Shown here: one piece after another, positions 56,957-64,000 of the stretch | How positions within the stretch are numbered: position 1 is the stretch's first letter | Layout: the number at the start of each line of letters is the position of its first letter | Source of the DNA: Rhodobacteraceae bacterium EL129 | Lineage (GTDB): Bacteria; Pseudomonadota; Alphaproteobacteria; Rhodobacterales; Rhodobacteraceae | Assembly (NCBI GenBank): GCA_900313005.1 | Contig: ONZJ01000002.1 | Span: 1,566,996-1,630,995 of the forward strand | DNA length: 64,000 bases | Direction of reading: 5' to 3' | Made by a program: the position numbers and the translations under genes | Notes under the pieces: generated by a model | Database searches by the model: none | The model's input: the letters and a program-made list of their open reading frames with translations, nothing else | Told to the model about the DNA's origin: nothing

Positions 56957-58309
56957 ATGACGAAATCCAACTTTACGCGTCGCGGTCTGCTGAAAACCAG
57001 TGCCATCGCGGGTGCAGGTGTCGCTCTGCCGACAATCTTTACCGCGCAATCTGCGCATGCTTTCACCAACGAACCGACTGGCAGCTCGGTCACACTGGGC
57101 TTCAACGTGCCTCAGTCGGGCCCCTACGCTGACGAGGGCGCGGACGAGCTGCGCGCCTATGAGCTAGCGGTTGAGCACCTGAACGGTGGCGGCGACGGCG
57201 GCATGATGAACACTTTCTCGTCCAAGGCCCTGCAAGGCAACGGCATCCTGGGCAAAGAAGTAAAATACGTTACAGGCGACACGCAAACCAAGTCGGACGC
57301 AGCCCGTGCCTCGGCCAAGTCGATGATTGAAAAAGACGGCGCAATCATGATCACCGGGGGCTCGTCCTCGGGCGTGGCCGTGGCTGTTCAAGCACTCTGC
57401 CAAGAGGCCGGCGTGATCTTCATGGCGGGCCTGACCCACTCGAATGACACCACGGGTAAAGACCGCAAGGCCAATGGCTTCCGCCACTTCTTTAACTCGT
57501 ATATGTCAGGTGCTGCTCTGGCGCCGGTTCTGGCTGCCAACTACGGCACAGACCGCAAAGCCTATCACCTGACCGCCGACTACAACTGGGGCTACACAAC
57601 GGAAGAAGCTGTCAAAGCTTCGACCGAAGCCATGGGCTGGGAAACGGTCGCAGCTGTGAAAACACCGCTGACACAAACCGACTTCAGCTCGTATATTGCT
57701 CCCGTTCTGCAATCCGGTGCCGATACGCTGGTTCTGAACCACTACGGCGGGAACATGGTGAACTCGCTGACAAACGCGGTTCAGTTCGGCCTGCGGGACA
57801 AGCAAGTAAATGGTAAAGACTTCCAGATCATTGTTCCGCTGTACTCTCGCCTGATGGCGAAGGGTGCGGGTGCCAACGTGAAGGGCATCTTTGGCTCAAC
57901 CAACTGGCACTGGTCGCTGACGGATGAAGGCTCACAAGCCTTCGTGAAATCCTTTGGCACCAAATACGGCTTCCCACCCTCACAGGCGGCACATACGACA
58001 TATGTTCAAGCTCTGCTTTATGCAGATGCGGTTGAGCGTGCGGGCTCCTTCGCTCCTTGTGCTGTGGCCGAAGCGTTGGAAGACTTTGAGTTTGATGGCA
58101 TGGGCAACGGCAAGACGCTGTACCGTGGTGCCGATCACCAGTGCTTCAAGGACGTGTTGGTTGTGAAGGGTAAAGAGAACCCTGACAGCGAATTCGACCT
58201 TCTGGAAGTTGTTGAAGTCACCCCAGTGGATCAGGTCATGTATTCGCCAGATCACCCACAGATGGGCGGCGCAGAAGCCACTCTGGGCACGTGTAACAAC
58301 GGCGCATAA
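56957..58309 (+). CDS. HAAT-family ABC transporter substrate-binding protein, Tat-exported
   Basis: 450 residues from ATG 56957 (GGGAGG upstream). A twin-arginine signal (FTRRGLLKTSAIAGAG, cleavage near SAHA) is followed by a type I periplasmic binding fold: LGFNVPQSGPYADEGADELR, AIMITGGSSSGVAVAVQALC, LTADYNWGYTTEEAVKASTE. The family takes amino acids, urea or amides and others; the ligand is unknown. Tat export suggests folding before export. It heads the transporter genes, with a hairpin before the permease. Confidence 0.9.
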   Translation: MTKSNFTRRGLLKTSAIAGAGVALPTIFTAQSAHAFTNEPTGSSVTLGFNVPQSGPYADEGADELRAYELAVEHLNGGGDGGMMNTFSSKALQGNGILGKEVKYVTGDTQTKSDAARASAKSMIEKDGAIMITGGSSSGVAVAVQALCQEAGVIFMAGLTHSNDTTGKDRKANGFRHFFNSYMSGAALAPVLAANYGTDRKAYHLTADYNWGYTTEEAVKASTEAMGWETVAAVKTPLTQTDFSSYIAPVLQSGADTLVLNHYGGNMVNSLTNAVQFGLRDKQVNGKDFQIIVPLYSRLMAKGAGANVKGIFGSTNWHWSLTDEGSQAFVKSFGTKYGFPPSQAAHTTYVQALLYADAVERAGSFAPCAVAEALEDFEFDGMGNGKTLYRGADHQCFKDVLVVKGKENPDSEFDLLEVVEVTPVDQVMYSPDHPQMGGAEATLGTCNNGA

Positions 58310-58335
58310 GACGCTGACGGCCTCATAAAATCAGT

Positions 58336-58366
58336 GGTGGGCACCATTCACAATAAGGTGCCCACC
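58336..58366 (+). other. Strong hairpin between binding-protein and permease genes
   Basis: GGTGGGCACC (58336-58345) pairs with GGTGCCCACC (58357-58366) around 11 bases, with no T run. Such hairpins protect the upstream mRNA and let binding protein be made in excess over permease. Confidence 0.55.
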
Positions 58367-58442
58367 CTACCCCCGACCTCTCTCTGACAGTGAAAGCGCG
58401 ACGCTGACGCGCGACGTCTGTGAACCAAAAAGGGACAGACCG

Positions 58443-59474
58443 ATGGAAGCCATCATTCTACAAATTCTAAACGGCCTCGACAAAGGGTCGGCCTATGCGC
58501 TGATCGCGCTGGGGCTGACGCTGATCTTTGGCACGCTGGGTGTGGTCAACTTCGCCCACGGTGCACTGTTCATGATCGGCGCGTTTTGTGCTGTAACGCT
58601 AAGCCGGCTGATCTCTCTCAGCCATGAAGTGGCCGTTGAAGGCAAGGTGGATTTCCTCGGCAACCCCGCGACGGAAAGCGTCCCTTACATCTACGACTGG
58701 TTTGGGCGGGCCACGGGGGATGCAATCATCGACTGGGCCGTGCCGCTGTCTATTCTTTTTGCCATTCCGGTGATGATGCTGATCGGTGTCATCATGGAGC
58801 GTGGGTTGATCAAACATTTCTACAACCGCCCCCATGCGGACCAAATCCTTGTGACCTTTGGCCTGGCCATCGTACTGCAAGAGATCATCAAGTATTACTA
58901 CGGTGCCAATCCGATCCCGACGCCCGCGCCTGATGCGTTCCGTGGCTCGTTCGACTTTGGCGCTGCCATGGGCTTTGATCCCAATACAATCATCTATCCT
59001 TACTGGCGACTGGTTTACTTCGCTTTCGCCGCAGTGATCATCGGGGCTGTCTTTGCCTTCTTGCAATTCACTACTTTTGGCATGGTGGTGCGCGCCGGCA
59101 TGGCTGACCGTGAAACAGTGGGGCTTCTGGGGATCAATATCGACCGTCGCTTCACTATTATGTTCGGCCTCGCAGCCGCCGTCGCCGGGCTGGCGGGGGT
59201 GATGTACACGCCTATCAATTCGCCCAATTACCATATGGGAATGGACTTCCTTGTTCTCAGCTTCGTCGTGGTTGTTGTCGGTGGCATGGGATCCCTGCCC
59301 GGTGCTGTACTGGCCGGTTTCCTGCTAGGTATTCTGGAAAGCTTTGCGTCGATGGGCGCCGTGCTTGAAGTGCTTCCAGGCCTGAACCAGATCATCATCT
59401 ACCTGGTCGCAATTATCATTCTGCTCACCCGCCCAAGGGGCCTGATGGGCCGCAAAGGCGTGATGGAGGACTAA
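58443..59474 (+). CDS. LivH-like ABC transporter permease
   Basis: 343 residues with about nine membrane helices. Signatures: NGLDKGSAYALIALGLTLIF, GVVNFAHGALFMIGAF, GMVVRAGMADRETVGLLGIN (ATPase-coupling loop) and VVVVGGMGSLPGAVLAGFLL. It is one half of the membrane channel of the HAAT transporter. An unusual insert with DFLGNPATESVPYIYDWFGR (about 66-90) lies after the second helix. Confidence 0.92.
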   Translation: MEAIILQILNGLDKGSAYALIALGLTLIFGTLGVVNFAHGALFMIGAFCAVTLSRLISLSHEVAVEGKVDFLGNPATESVPYIYDWFGRATGDAIIDWAVPLSILFAIPVMMLIGVIMERGLIKHFYNRPHADQILVTFGLAIVLQEIIKYYYGANPIPTPAPDAFRGSFDFGAAMGFDPNTIIYPYWRLVYFAFAAVIIGAVFAFLQFTTFGMVVRAGMADRETVGLLGINIDRRFTIMFGLAAAVAGLAGVMYTPINSPNYHMGMDFLVLSFVVVVVGGMGSLPGAVLAGFLLGILESFASMGAVLEVLPGLNQIIIYLVAIIILLTRPRGLMGRKGVMED

Positions 59475-59477
59475 CCC

Positions 59478-60683
59478 ATGCTTGGATTGAACAAAAAAGA
59501 CTTCCGTCTGTTGATGATTGTGCTTGGGTTGACCATGCTCGCCCCCTTCATCCTGAATCCCTTCCCGTCCAGTTCGGGCCTGGCACAGTTCAATGCGGGC
59601 TATCCTGACCTGATGCAGCGGTTCGTGATCTTCGGCATCTTTGCCATTGGGTTCAACATCCTCTTTGGCCTCACAGGATACCTGTCCTTCGGTCACGCGG
59701 CCTTTCTGGGCGTGGGATCCTACGGCGCGATGTGGATGATGAAGCTCTTTTCGCTGAACGTCATCCCGGCGATTATCATGGGAGTGATTGTGGCCGGTAT
59801 CTTTGCAGTCGCGGTTGGATATGTGTCATTGCGCCGGTCAGGCATCTACTTTTCGATCCTGACACTGGCCTTTGCGCAGATGTCCTATGCCTTGGCCTAT
59901 TCGGTCCTGACGCCGATTACGGGTGGCGAAACCGGCCTGCAGATCAAATCGACTGACAGCCCGCTTTTGTCCAATCTGGCCGAAGGCGAGATTGGTCGCG
60001 CCAACCTCTTTGGGATGGACATGCGTGCCAGTTACGAGATGGCCGTCGGAGACTGGCTCTTTACCTTCAACGCTGGCTACTACATCGCAGCTGTTTTCAT
60101 GCTGATCAGCTTTTATCTGGCGATCCGCATCTTCCGCTCGCCCTTCGGCACCATGCTGCGGGCTGTGAAATCAAACCAGACACGGATGTATTACACTGGC
60201 CTGAACGCGCGGCCCTATACGCTGGCGGCCTTCGTGATCTCTGGCATGTATGCGGGTCTGGCAGGCGGTTTGCTGGTGGCGATGGACACGCAAGTAGGCC
60301 CGGAACGGATGTTCTGGACCGCTTCGGGCGAAGTGGTGCTAATGACCATTCTTGGTGGTGCGGGCACGCTGATCGGCCCTGTGCTGGGTGCAGGCGCGAT
60401 CAAGTACATGGAAAACATCCTGTCCAAGATCAACAAGGACATCCTGCACCAATGGTTCGCCTTCCTGCCTGATGGGCTTGAAGATTTCATCATCACCCTA
60501 GTTTACCCGTTCATCGGAAAAGGCTGGCACCTGACACTGGGTCTGATCTTCATGGCCGTCGTGATCTTCTTGCCCGGTGGGTTGGTCGAAGGGGGACAGC
60601 GCATCAAGCGGCTCTTTAGCCGCAAGAAAAAACCGGGTGACGACGAGGCTGACAAGGCCAGTCAATCCACCCCGGCTGAATAA
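59478..60683 (+). CDS. LivM-like ABC transporter permease
   Basis: 401 residues, about ten membrane helices, with [58 protein letters not shown] (coupling loop) and [20 protein letters not shown]. The tail is charged ([14 protein letters not shown]). Partner of the LivH-like permease, three bases downstream. Confidence 0.92.
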   Translation: MLGLNKKDFRLLMIVLGLTMLAPFILNPFPSSSGLAQFNAGYPDLMQRFVIFGIFAIGFNILFGLTGYLSFGHAAFLGVGSYGAMWMMKLFSLNVIPAIIMGVIVAGIFAVAVGYVSLRRSGIYFSILTLAFAQMSYALAYSVLTPITGGETGLQIKSTDSPLLSNLAEGEIGRANLFGMDMRASYEMAVGDWLFTFNAGYYIAAVFMLISFYLAIRIFRSPFGTMLRAVKSNQTRMYYTGLNARPYTLAAFVISGMYAGLAGGLLVAMDTQVGPERMFWTASGEVVLMTILGGAGTLIGPVLGAGAIKYMENILSKINKDILHQWFAFLPDGLEDFIITLVYPFIGKGWHLTLGLIFMAVVIFLPGGLVEGGQRIKRLFSRKKKPGDDEADKASQSTPAE

Positions 60684-60695
60684 GGAGACGGGCCT

Positions 60696-61451
60696 ATGGG
60701 AATTCTTGAGGTCAAAGACGTCAACAAACGCTTCGGCGGTCTGCAGGCTCTGGGGGATGTGAACCTGAGCGTCGAGGACCAAAGTGTGCATGCCATCATC
60801 GGCCCCAACGGTGCCGGTAAATCCACGCTGCTCAATGTGCTGGTGGGCAAACTGATTCCCGACACAGGCTCGGTCATGTTTGACGGCCAATCGGTTTTGG
60901 GCCGCAAGCCCTATGAGATCAATCAGATGGGGATCAGCCGGGTCTTTCAGACGCCTGAAATCTTTGGCGACTTAACGGTCATGGAAAACATGATGATCCC
61001 GATCTTTGCCAAACGTGATGGGGCTTTTCGAATGCATGCCATCGAAAGCATGGCGAAGGAGAAGGCCATCATTGAACAAGCCACAGAGATGTTGGAAAAT
61101 CTGAACTTGGCCGATGATCGCGACATGCACGCCGCCGCGATGAGCCGGGGCAACAAACGACGCCTGGAAATCGGGATGTGCCTGGCGCAGGAACCCCGTC
61201 TTCTTCTGCTGGATGAACCCACCGCAGGCATGGCGCGCGCGGATACCAATGCCACGATCGACCTGCTCAAGCAGATCAAAGACGAGCGCGACATCACTAT
61301 CGCGATCATTGAACATGACATGCATGTGGTGTTCTCATTGGCCGAACGCATCACCGTTTTGGCGCAGGGCACACCGTTGGTCGAAGATACGCCCGATAAC
61401 ATCAAGGGCCACCCAAAGGTCCGCGAGGCGTATCTGGGCGAAAGCGCCTGA
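60696..61451 (+). CDS. LivG-like ABC transporter ATPase
   Basis: 251 residues: Walker A GPNGAGKST, a variant signature MSRGNKRRLEIGMCLAQEP in place of LSGGQ, Walker B LLLLDEPTAGM and H-loop IIEHDMHVVFSLAERI. Belongs to the HAAT transporter operon, 12 bases after livM-like. The signature change (SRGNK for SGGQ) is common in the short-chain-amide/urea branch. Confidence 0.92.
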   Translation: MGILEVKDVNKRFGGLQALGDVNLSVEDQSVHAIIGPNGAGKSTLLNVLVGKLIPDTGSVMFDGQSVLGRKPYEINQMGISRVFQTPEIFGDLTVMENMMIPIFAKRDGAFRMHAIESMAKEKAIIEQATEMLENLNLADDRDMHAAAMSRGNKRRLEIGMCLAQEPRLLLLDEPTAGMARADTNATIDLLKQIKDERDITIAIIEHDMHVVFSLAERITVLAQGTPLVEDTPDNIKGHPKVREAYLGESA

Positions 61452-61466
61452 CGCGAAGAAATGCAA

Positions 61467-61526
61467 GCCCCGGACCTGATCCGGGGCCTCGACCTCAACC
61501 ACGAGGTCCCGGATCAATCCCGGGAC
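61467..61526. repeat. GC-rich palindromic repeats between the two ATPase genes
   Basis: GCCCCGGA (61467-61474) pairs with TCCGGGGC (61480-61487), and GTCCCGG (61506-61512) with CCGGGAC (61520-61526); CCTCG and CGAGG link them. Repeats built on CCGGATC are common between genes of alphaproteobacteria. Hairpins here would separate the two ATPase genes in the mRNA. Confidence 0.6.
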
Positions 61527-61539
61527 AGGAGACACCGAG

Positions 61540-62298
61540 ATGAACGAAGTAAAAGAACGTCCTGAAGGCCGCCGCAACATGGCCAAGACCACCCCTGCTT
61601 ACCTTTCGGTCTGGGGGCTGCAAGCGTACTACGGCGAAAGCTACATCGTTCAGGACATCAGTTTTAATGTTCACGAAGGCGAAATCCTTGCCCTTCTGGG
61701 CCGCAACGGTGCGGGCAAAACCACCACGTTGCGCTCGATTGCCCGGATGGACAACCCGCAGGTGCATCACGGCGAGATCTGGCTGGATCACCAACCGCTG
61801 CACAAGATGAGAAGCCACGAAGCTTCGGCCGCAGGCATCGGCTTGGTGCCAGAGGATCGCTGCATCATCCCCGGCCTCACGGTTGAGGAAAACTTGCAAC
61901 TGGCCCAAATCGCTCCGCCGGTTGGCTGGTCTATTGAGCGTCTGTACGACCTCTTTCCTCGACTGGCGGAACGCCGCAAACAAGAGGGTGTAACCCTTTC
62001 GGGCGGCGAGCAGCAGATGCTGGCTGTCGCCCGTGCACTTGCGCGTGATATCAAGGTGCTGCTCTTGGATGAGCCCTATGAAGGCCTCGCACCTGTAATC
62101 GTTGACGAGATCGAGAAGACCCTCAACATCATCAAGGCACAGGGCATCACCACGGTCATCGTGGAACAAAACGCCGTGCGTGCGCTGGAGTTGTCCGACC
62201 GTGCGGTGATCCTTGACACTGGCGGCATCGTTTTTGATGGTAGCGCCGATGAGGTGCTCAACGACGAAGCCCTTCGCGCCGAATACCTCGCCATTTAG
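61540..62298 (+). CDS. LivF-like ABC transporter ATPase
   Basis: 252 residues from ATG 61540 (AGGAGA upstream). Walker A GRNGAGKTT, signature LSGGEQQMLAVARAL, Walker B VLLLDEPYEGLAP and H-loop VIVEQNAVRALELS. It works with the LivG-like ATPase. Its stop lies 31 bases before acs. Confidence 0.93.
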   Translation: MNEVKERPEGRRNMAKTTPAYLSVWGLQAYYGESYIVQDISFNVHEGEILALLGRNGAGKTTTLRSIARMDNPQVHHGEIWLDHQPLHKMRSHEASAAGIGLVPEDRCIIPGLTVEENLQLAQIAPPVGWSIERLYDLFPRLAERRKQEGVTLSGGEQQMLAVARALARDIKVLLLDEPYEGLAPVIVDEIEKTLNIIKAQGITTVIVEQNAVRALELSDRAVILDTGGIVFDGSADEVLNDEALRAEYLAI

Positions 62299-62329
62299 GT
62301 AGCCACGATCCAAAACACAAAGGTCCAAT

Positions 62330-64000
62330 ATGACTGATACAACACATGCACCGTCGGCCGACTTTGAAGCCAACGCCCACATCACTTCTGCCAAGTACGA
62401 TGAGATGTATGCGGCCTCGATCAAAGATCCAGATGGGTTCTGGGCAGAGCACGCCAAACGCATCGACTGGATGAAACCGTTCACGCGCGTCAAGGATGTT
62501 TCCTATGCCTTTGGCGATGTGTCTATCAAATGGTTCGAGGACGGCACGCTGAACGTATCGGCCAACTGTATCGACCGCCATTTGGCCACGCGCGGTGATC
62601 AAACTGCGATCATCTGGGAGCCGGACAGCCCTACGGATGAGGCGTTGTACATCACTTACAATGAGCTGCACGAGAGAGTCAGCAAAATGGCCAATGTGAT
62701 GAAATCGCTTGGGGTGAGCAAAGGCGACCGCGTGGTCATCTACATGCCGATGATCCCCGAAGCGGCCTATGCCATGTTGGCCTCGGCCCGTATTGGGGCC
62801 ATTCATTCAATCGTGTTCGCGGGGTTCTCTCCTGATGCGCTGGCCGCCCGGATTGACGGATCCGAAGCCAAGCTGGTGATCACCGCCGACGAAGCCCCAC
62901 GTGGCGGGCGCAATACTGCGCTGAAATCGAATGCGGACATCGCCCGTGACAAAGCAACGACCAAACCACAAATGCTGGTGGTACAACGCACGGGCGGCGA
63001 CGTGGCGATGGCGACAGGGCAAGATCATTGGCTGCACGAAGCCTCGGCCACAGTGTCTGCCGACTGCCCGCCCGAGGAAATGGGCGCCGAAGATCCTTTG
63101 TTCATTCTCTACACATCTGGATCAACCGGCCAACCCAAGGGCGTGGTGCACACCACCGGGGGCTACATCACCTATGCGGCCATGACGCATGAACTGACCT
63201 TTGATTATCATGACGGCGACATCTACTGGTGTACGGCGGATGTGGGCTGGGTCACGGGCCACAGCTATATTGTCTACGGACCACTGGCCAATGGGGCCAC
63301 GACGCTGATGTTCGAAGGTGTTCCAACCTATCCCGATGCCTCGCGGTTTTGGAAGGTTTGCGAAAAGCACAAGGTCAACCAGTTCTACACTGCCCCAACC
63401 GCTCTGCGTGCGCTGATGGGACAAGGGGACAGCTTTGTCGAAGCCGCTGACCTCAGCAGCATCAAAGTTCTGGGCACCGTGGGCGAGCCAATCAATCCTG
63501 AGGCCTGGAACTGGTATTCCGAGGTCGTGGGCGGCGGGCGTTGTCCCATCGTCGACACTTGGTGGCAAACTGAAACCGGTGGTCACCTGATGACCCCCCT
63601 GCCCGGCGCACATGCCACCAAACCCGGATCAGCGATGAAACCGTTCTTTGGGATCAAACCCGTCGTGCTTGAGCCCACTTCGGGCGAGGTGATTGAAGGA
63701 AATGATGTCGAAGGCGTGCTGTGTATCGCAGACAGCTGGCCCGGTCAGATGCGTACCGTCTGGGGCGACCACAAACGGTTCATGAAAACTTATTTTGCCG
63801 ATTATAAGGGCTATTACTTCACTGGCGACGGCTGCAAACGTGATGCAGATGGCGATTACTGGATCACAGGTCGTGTGGACGATGTGATCAACGTTTCTGG
63901 TCATCGCATGGGCACTGCCGAAGTGGAAAGCGCCCTCGTTGCACACCCCAAAGTCTCTGAAAGCGCGGTCGTCGGATACCCACATGACATCAAAGGTCAG
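62330..64000 (+). CDS. acs: Acetyl-CoA synthetase, 3' end outside window
   Basis: Starts ATG 62330 and stays open to the last base: 557 of about 650 residues. ANL-family motifs: AMP loop [15 protein letters not shown] (about 260), [69 protein letters not shown]. The hinge Asp and [15 protein letters not shown] are present; the catalytic lysine end is cut off. It activates acetate to acetyl-CoA through acetyl-AMP. It directly follows the transporter genes. Confidence 0.96.
   Translation, partial: MTDTTHAPSADFEANAHITSAKYDEMYAASIKDPDGFWAEHAKRIDWMKPFTRVKDVSYAFGDVSIKWFEDGTLNVSANCIDRHLATRGDQTAIIWEPDSPTDEALYITYNELHERVSKMANVMKSLGVSKGDRVVIYMPMIPEAAYAMLASARIGAIHSIVFAGFSPDALAARIDGSEAKLVITADEAPRGGRNTALKSNADIARDKATTKPQMLVVQRTGGDVAMATGQDHWLHEASATVSADCPPEEMGAEDPLFILYTSGSTGQPKGVVHTTGGYITYAAMTHELTFDYHDGDIYWCTADVGWVTGHSYIVYGPLANGATTLMFEGVPTYPDASRFWKVCEKHKVNQFYTAPTALRALMGQGDSFVEAADLSSIKVLGTVGEPINPEAWNWYSEVVGGGRCPIVDTWWQTETGGHLMTPLPGAHATKPGSAMKPFFGIKPVVLEPTSGEVIEGNDVEGVLCIADSWPGQMRTVWGDHKRFMKTYFADYKGYYFTGDGCKRDADGDYWITGRVDDVINVSGHRMGTAEVESALVAHPKVSESAVVGYPHDIKGQ

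Noticed and set aside
61495-62493. Minus-strand frame of 332 codons over livF-like and acs
   Set aside because: Both plus-strand genes have full motif sets and ribosome sites; this frame has none.

Overview
The window looks like chromosomal DNA of a marine Roseobacter-type alphaproteobacterium (Rhodobacterales). The signs are the dusB-ntrB-ntrC-ntrY-ntrX order with NtrC and NtrX both lacking a GAFTGA loop, a monomeric NADP isocitrate dehydrogenase, a fused IspDF, an iscR-suf operon with an Irr-type palindrome in front, a LuxR/LuxI pair, a GapR (DUF2312) protein, and GC-rich coding DNA with many 1-4 base start/stop overlaps. No rRNA, insertion sequence or CRISPR array was seen. Two tRNA genes are present (Arg-CCG and Thr-UGU, both on the minus strand).

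Layout. 1-5942: end of an MFS exporter, monomeric Icd, an SMR exporter, a class II glutamine amidotransferase, a DUF6356 protein, an Lrp/AsnC regulator and a lipoprotein. 5963-10528: hfq-hflX and trkA-trkH, all leftward. 11120-19130: nitrogen regulation block dusB-ntrB-ntrC-ntrY-ntrX plus an unknown cysteine-containing protein. 19288-23696: ispDF-pgpA-pncC rightward, facing an MmgE/PrpD protein and a COQ10-like START protein, then hpt. 23738-29519: a leftward three-gene cassette (small protein, 1138-residue Ig/SGNH/lectin fibre, DUF4838-like glycoside hydrolase) next to tRNA-Arg; it resembles a phage or gene-transfer-agent spike module and is the best candidate for something undescribed. 30127-38937: iscR, a NifS-like desulfurase, sufB, three extra genes, sufC, sufD, two YIP1-like membrane proteins and sufS. 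39118-42830: alpha/beta hydrolase, YceI, a membrane protein, and rpsF-rpsR-rplI. 43098-44758: quorum-sensing luxR-luxI. 44882-51946: trigger factor, tRNA-Thr, a sulfotransferase-like protein, GapR, a degenerate FadB-like fusion, small proteins and a FliM-like protein. 52013-64000: a solute-symporter-type sensor kinase with a small membrane protein and a stand-alone receiver, an ScfR-type regulator, a divergent five-gene HAAT-family ABC transporter, and acetyl-CoA synthetase running off the end.

How it works together. The right-hand 12 kb can be read as one short-chain carboxylate sensing, uptake and activation locus. SSS-type kinases (CrbS) control acs in other proteobacteria, ScfR-type regulators answer to short-chain acyl-CoA, and here the transporter genes lead directly into acs. 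The suf block couples iron sensing (IscR and a probable Irr box) to Fe-S cluster assembly. Start sites were chosen from ribosome-binding sites and family lengths where the longest open frame looked too long.
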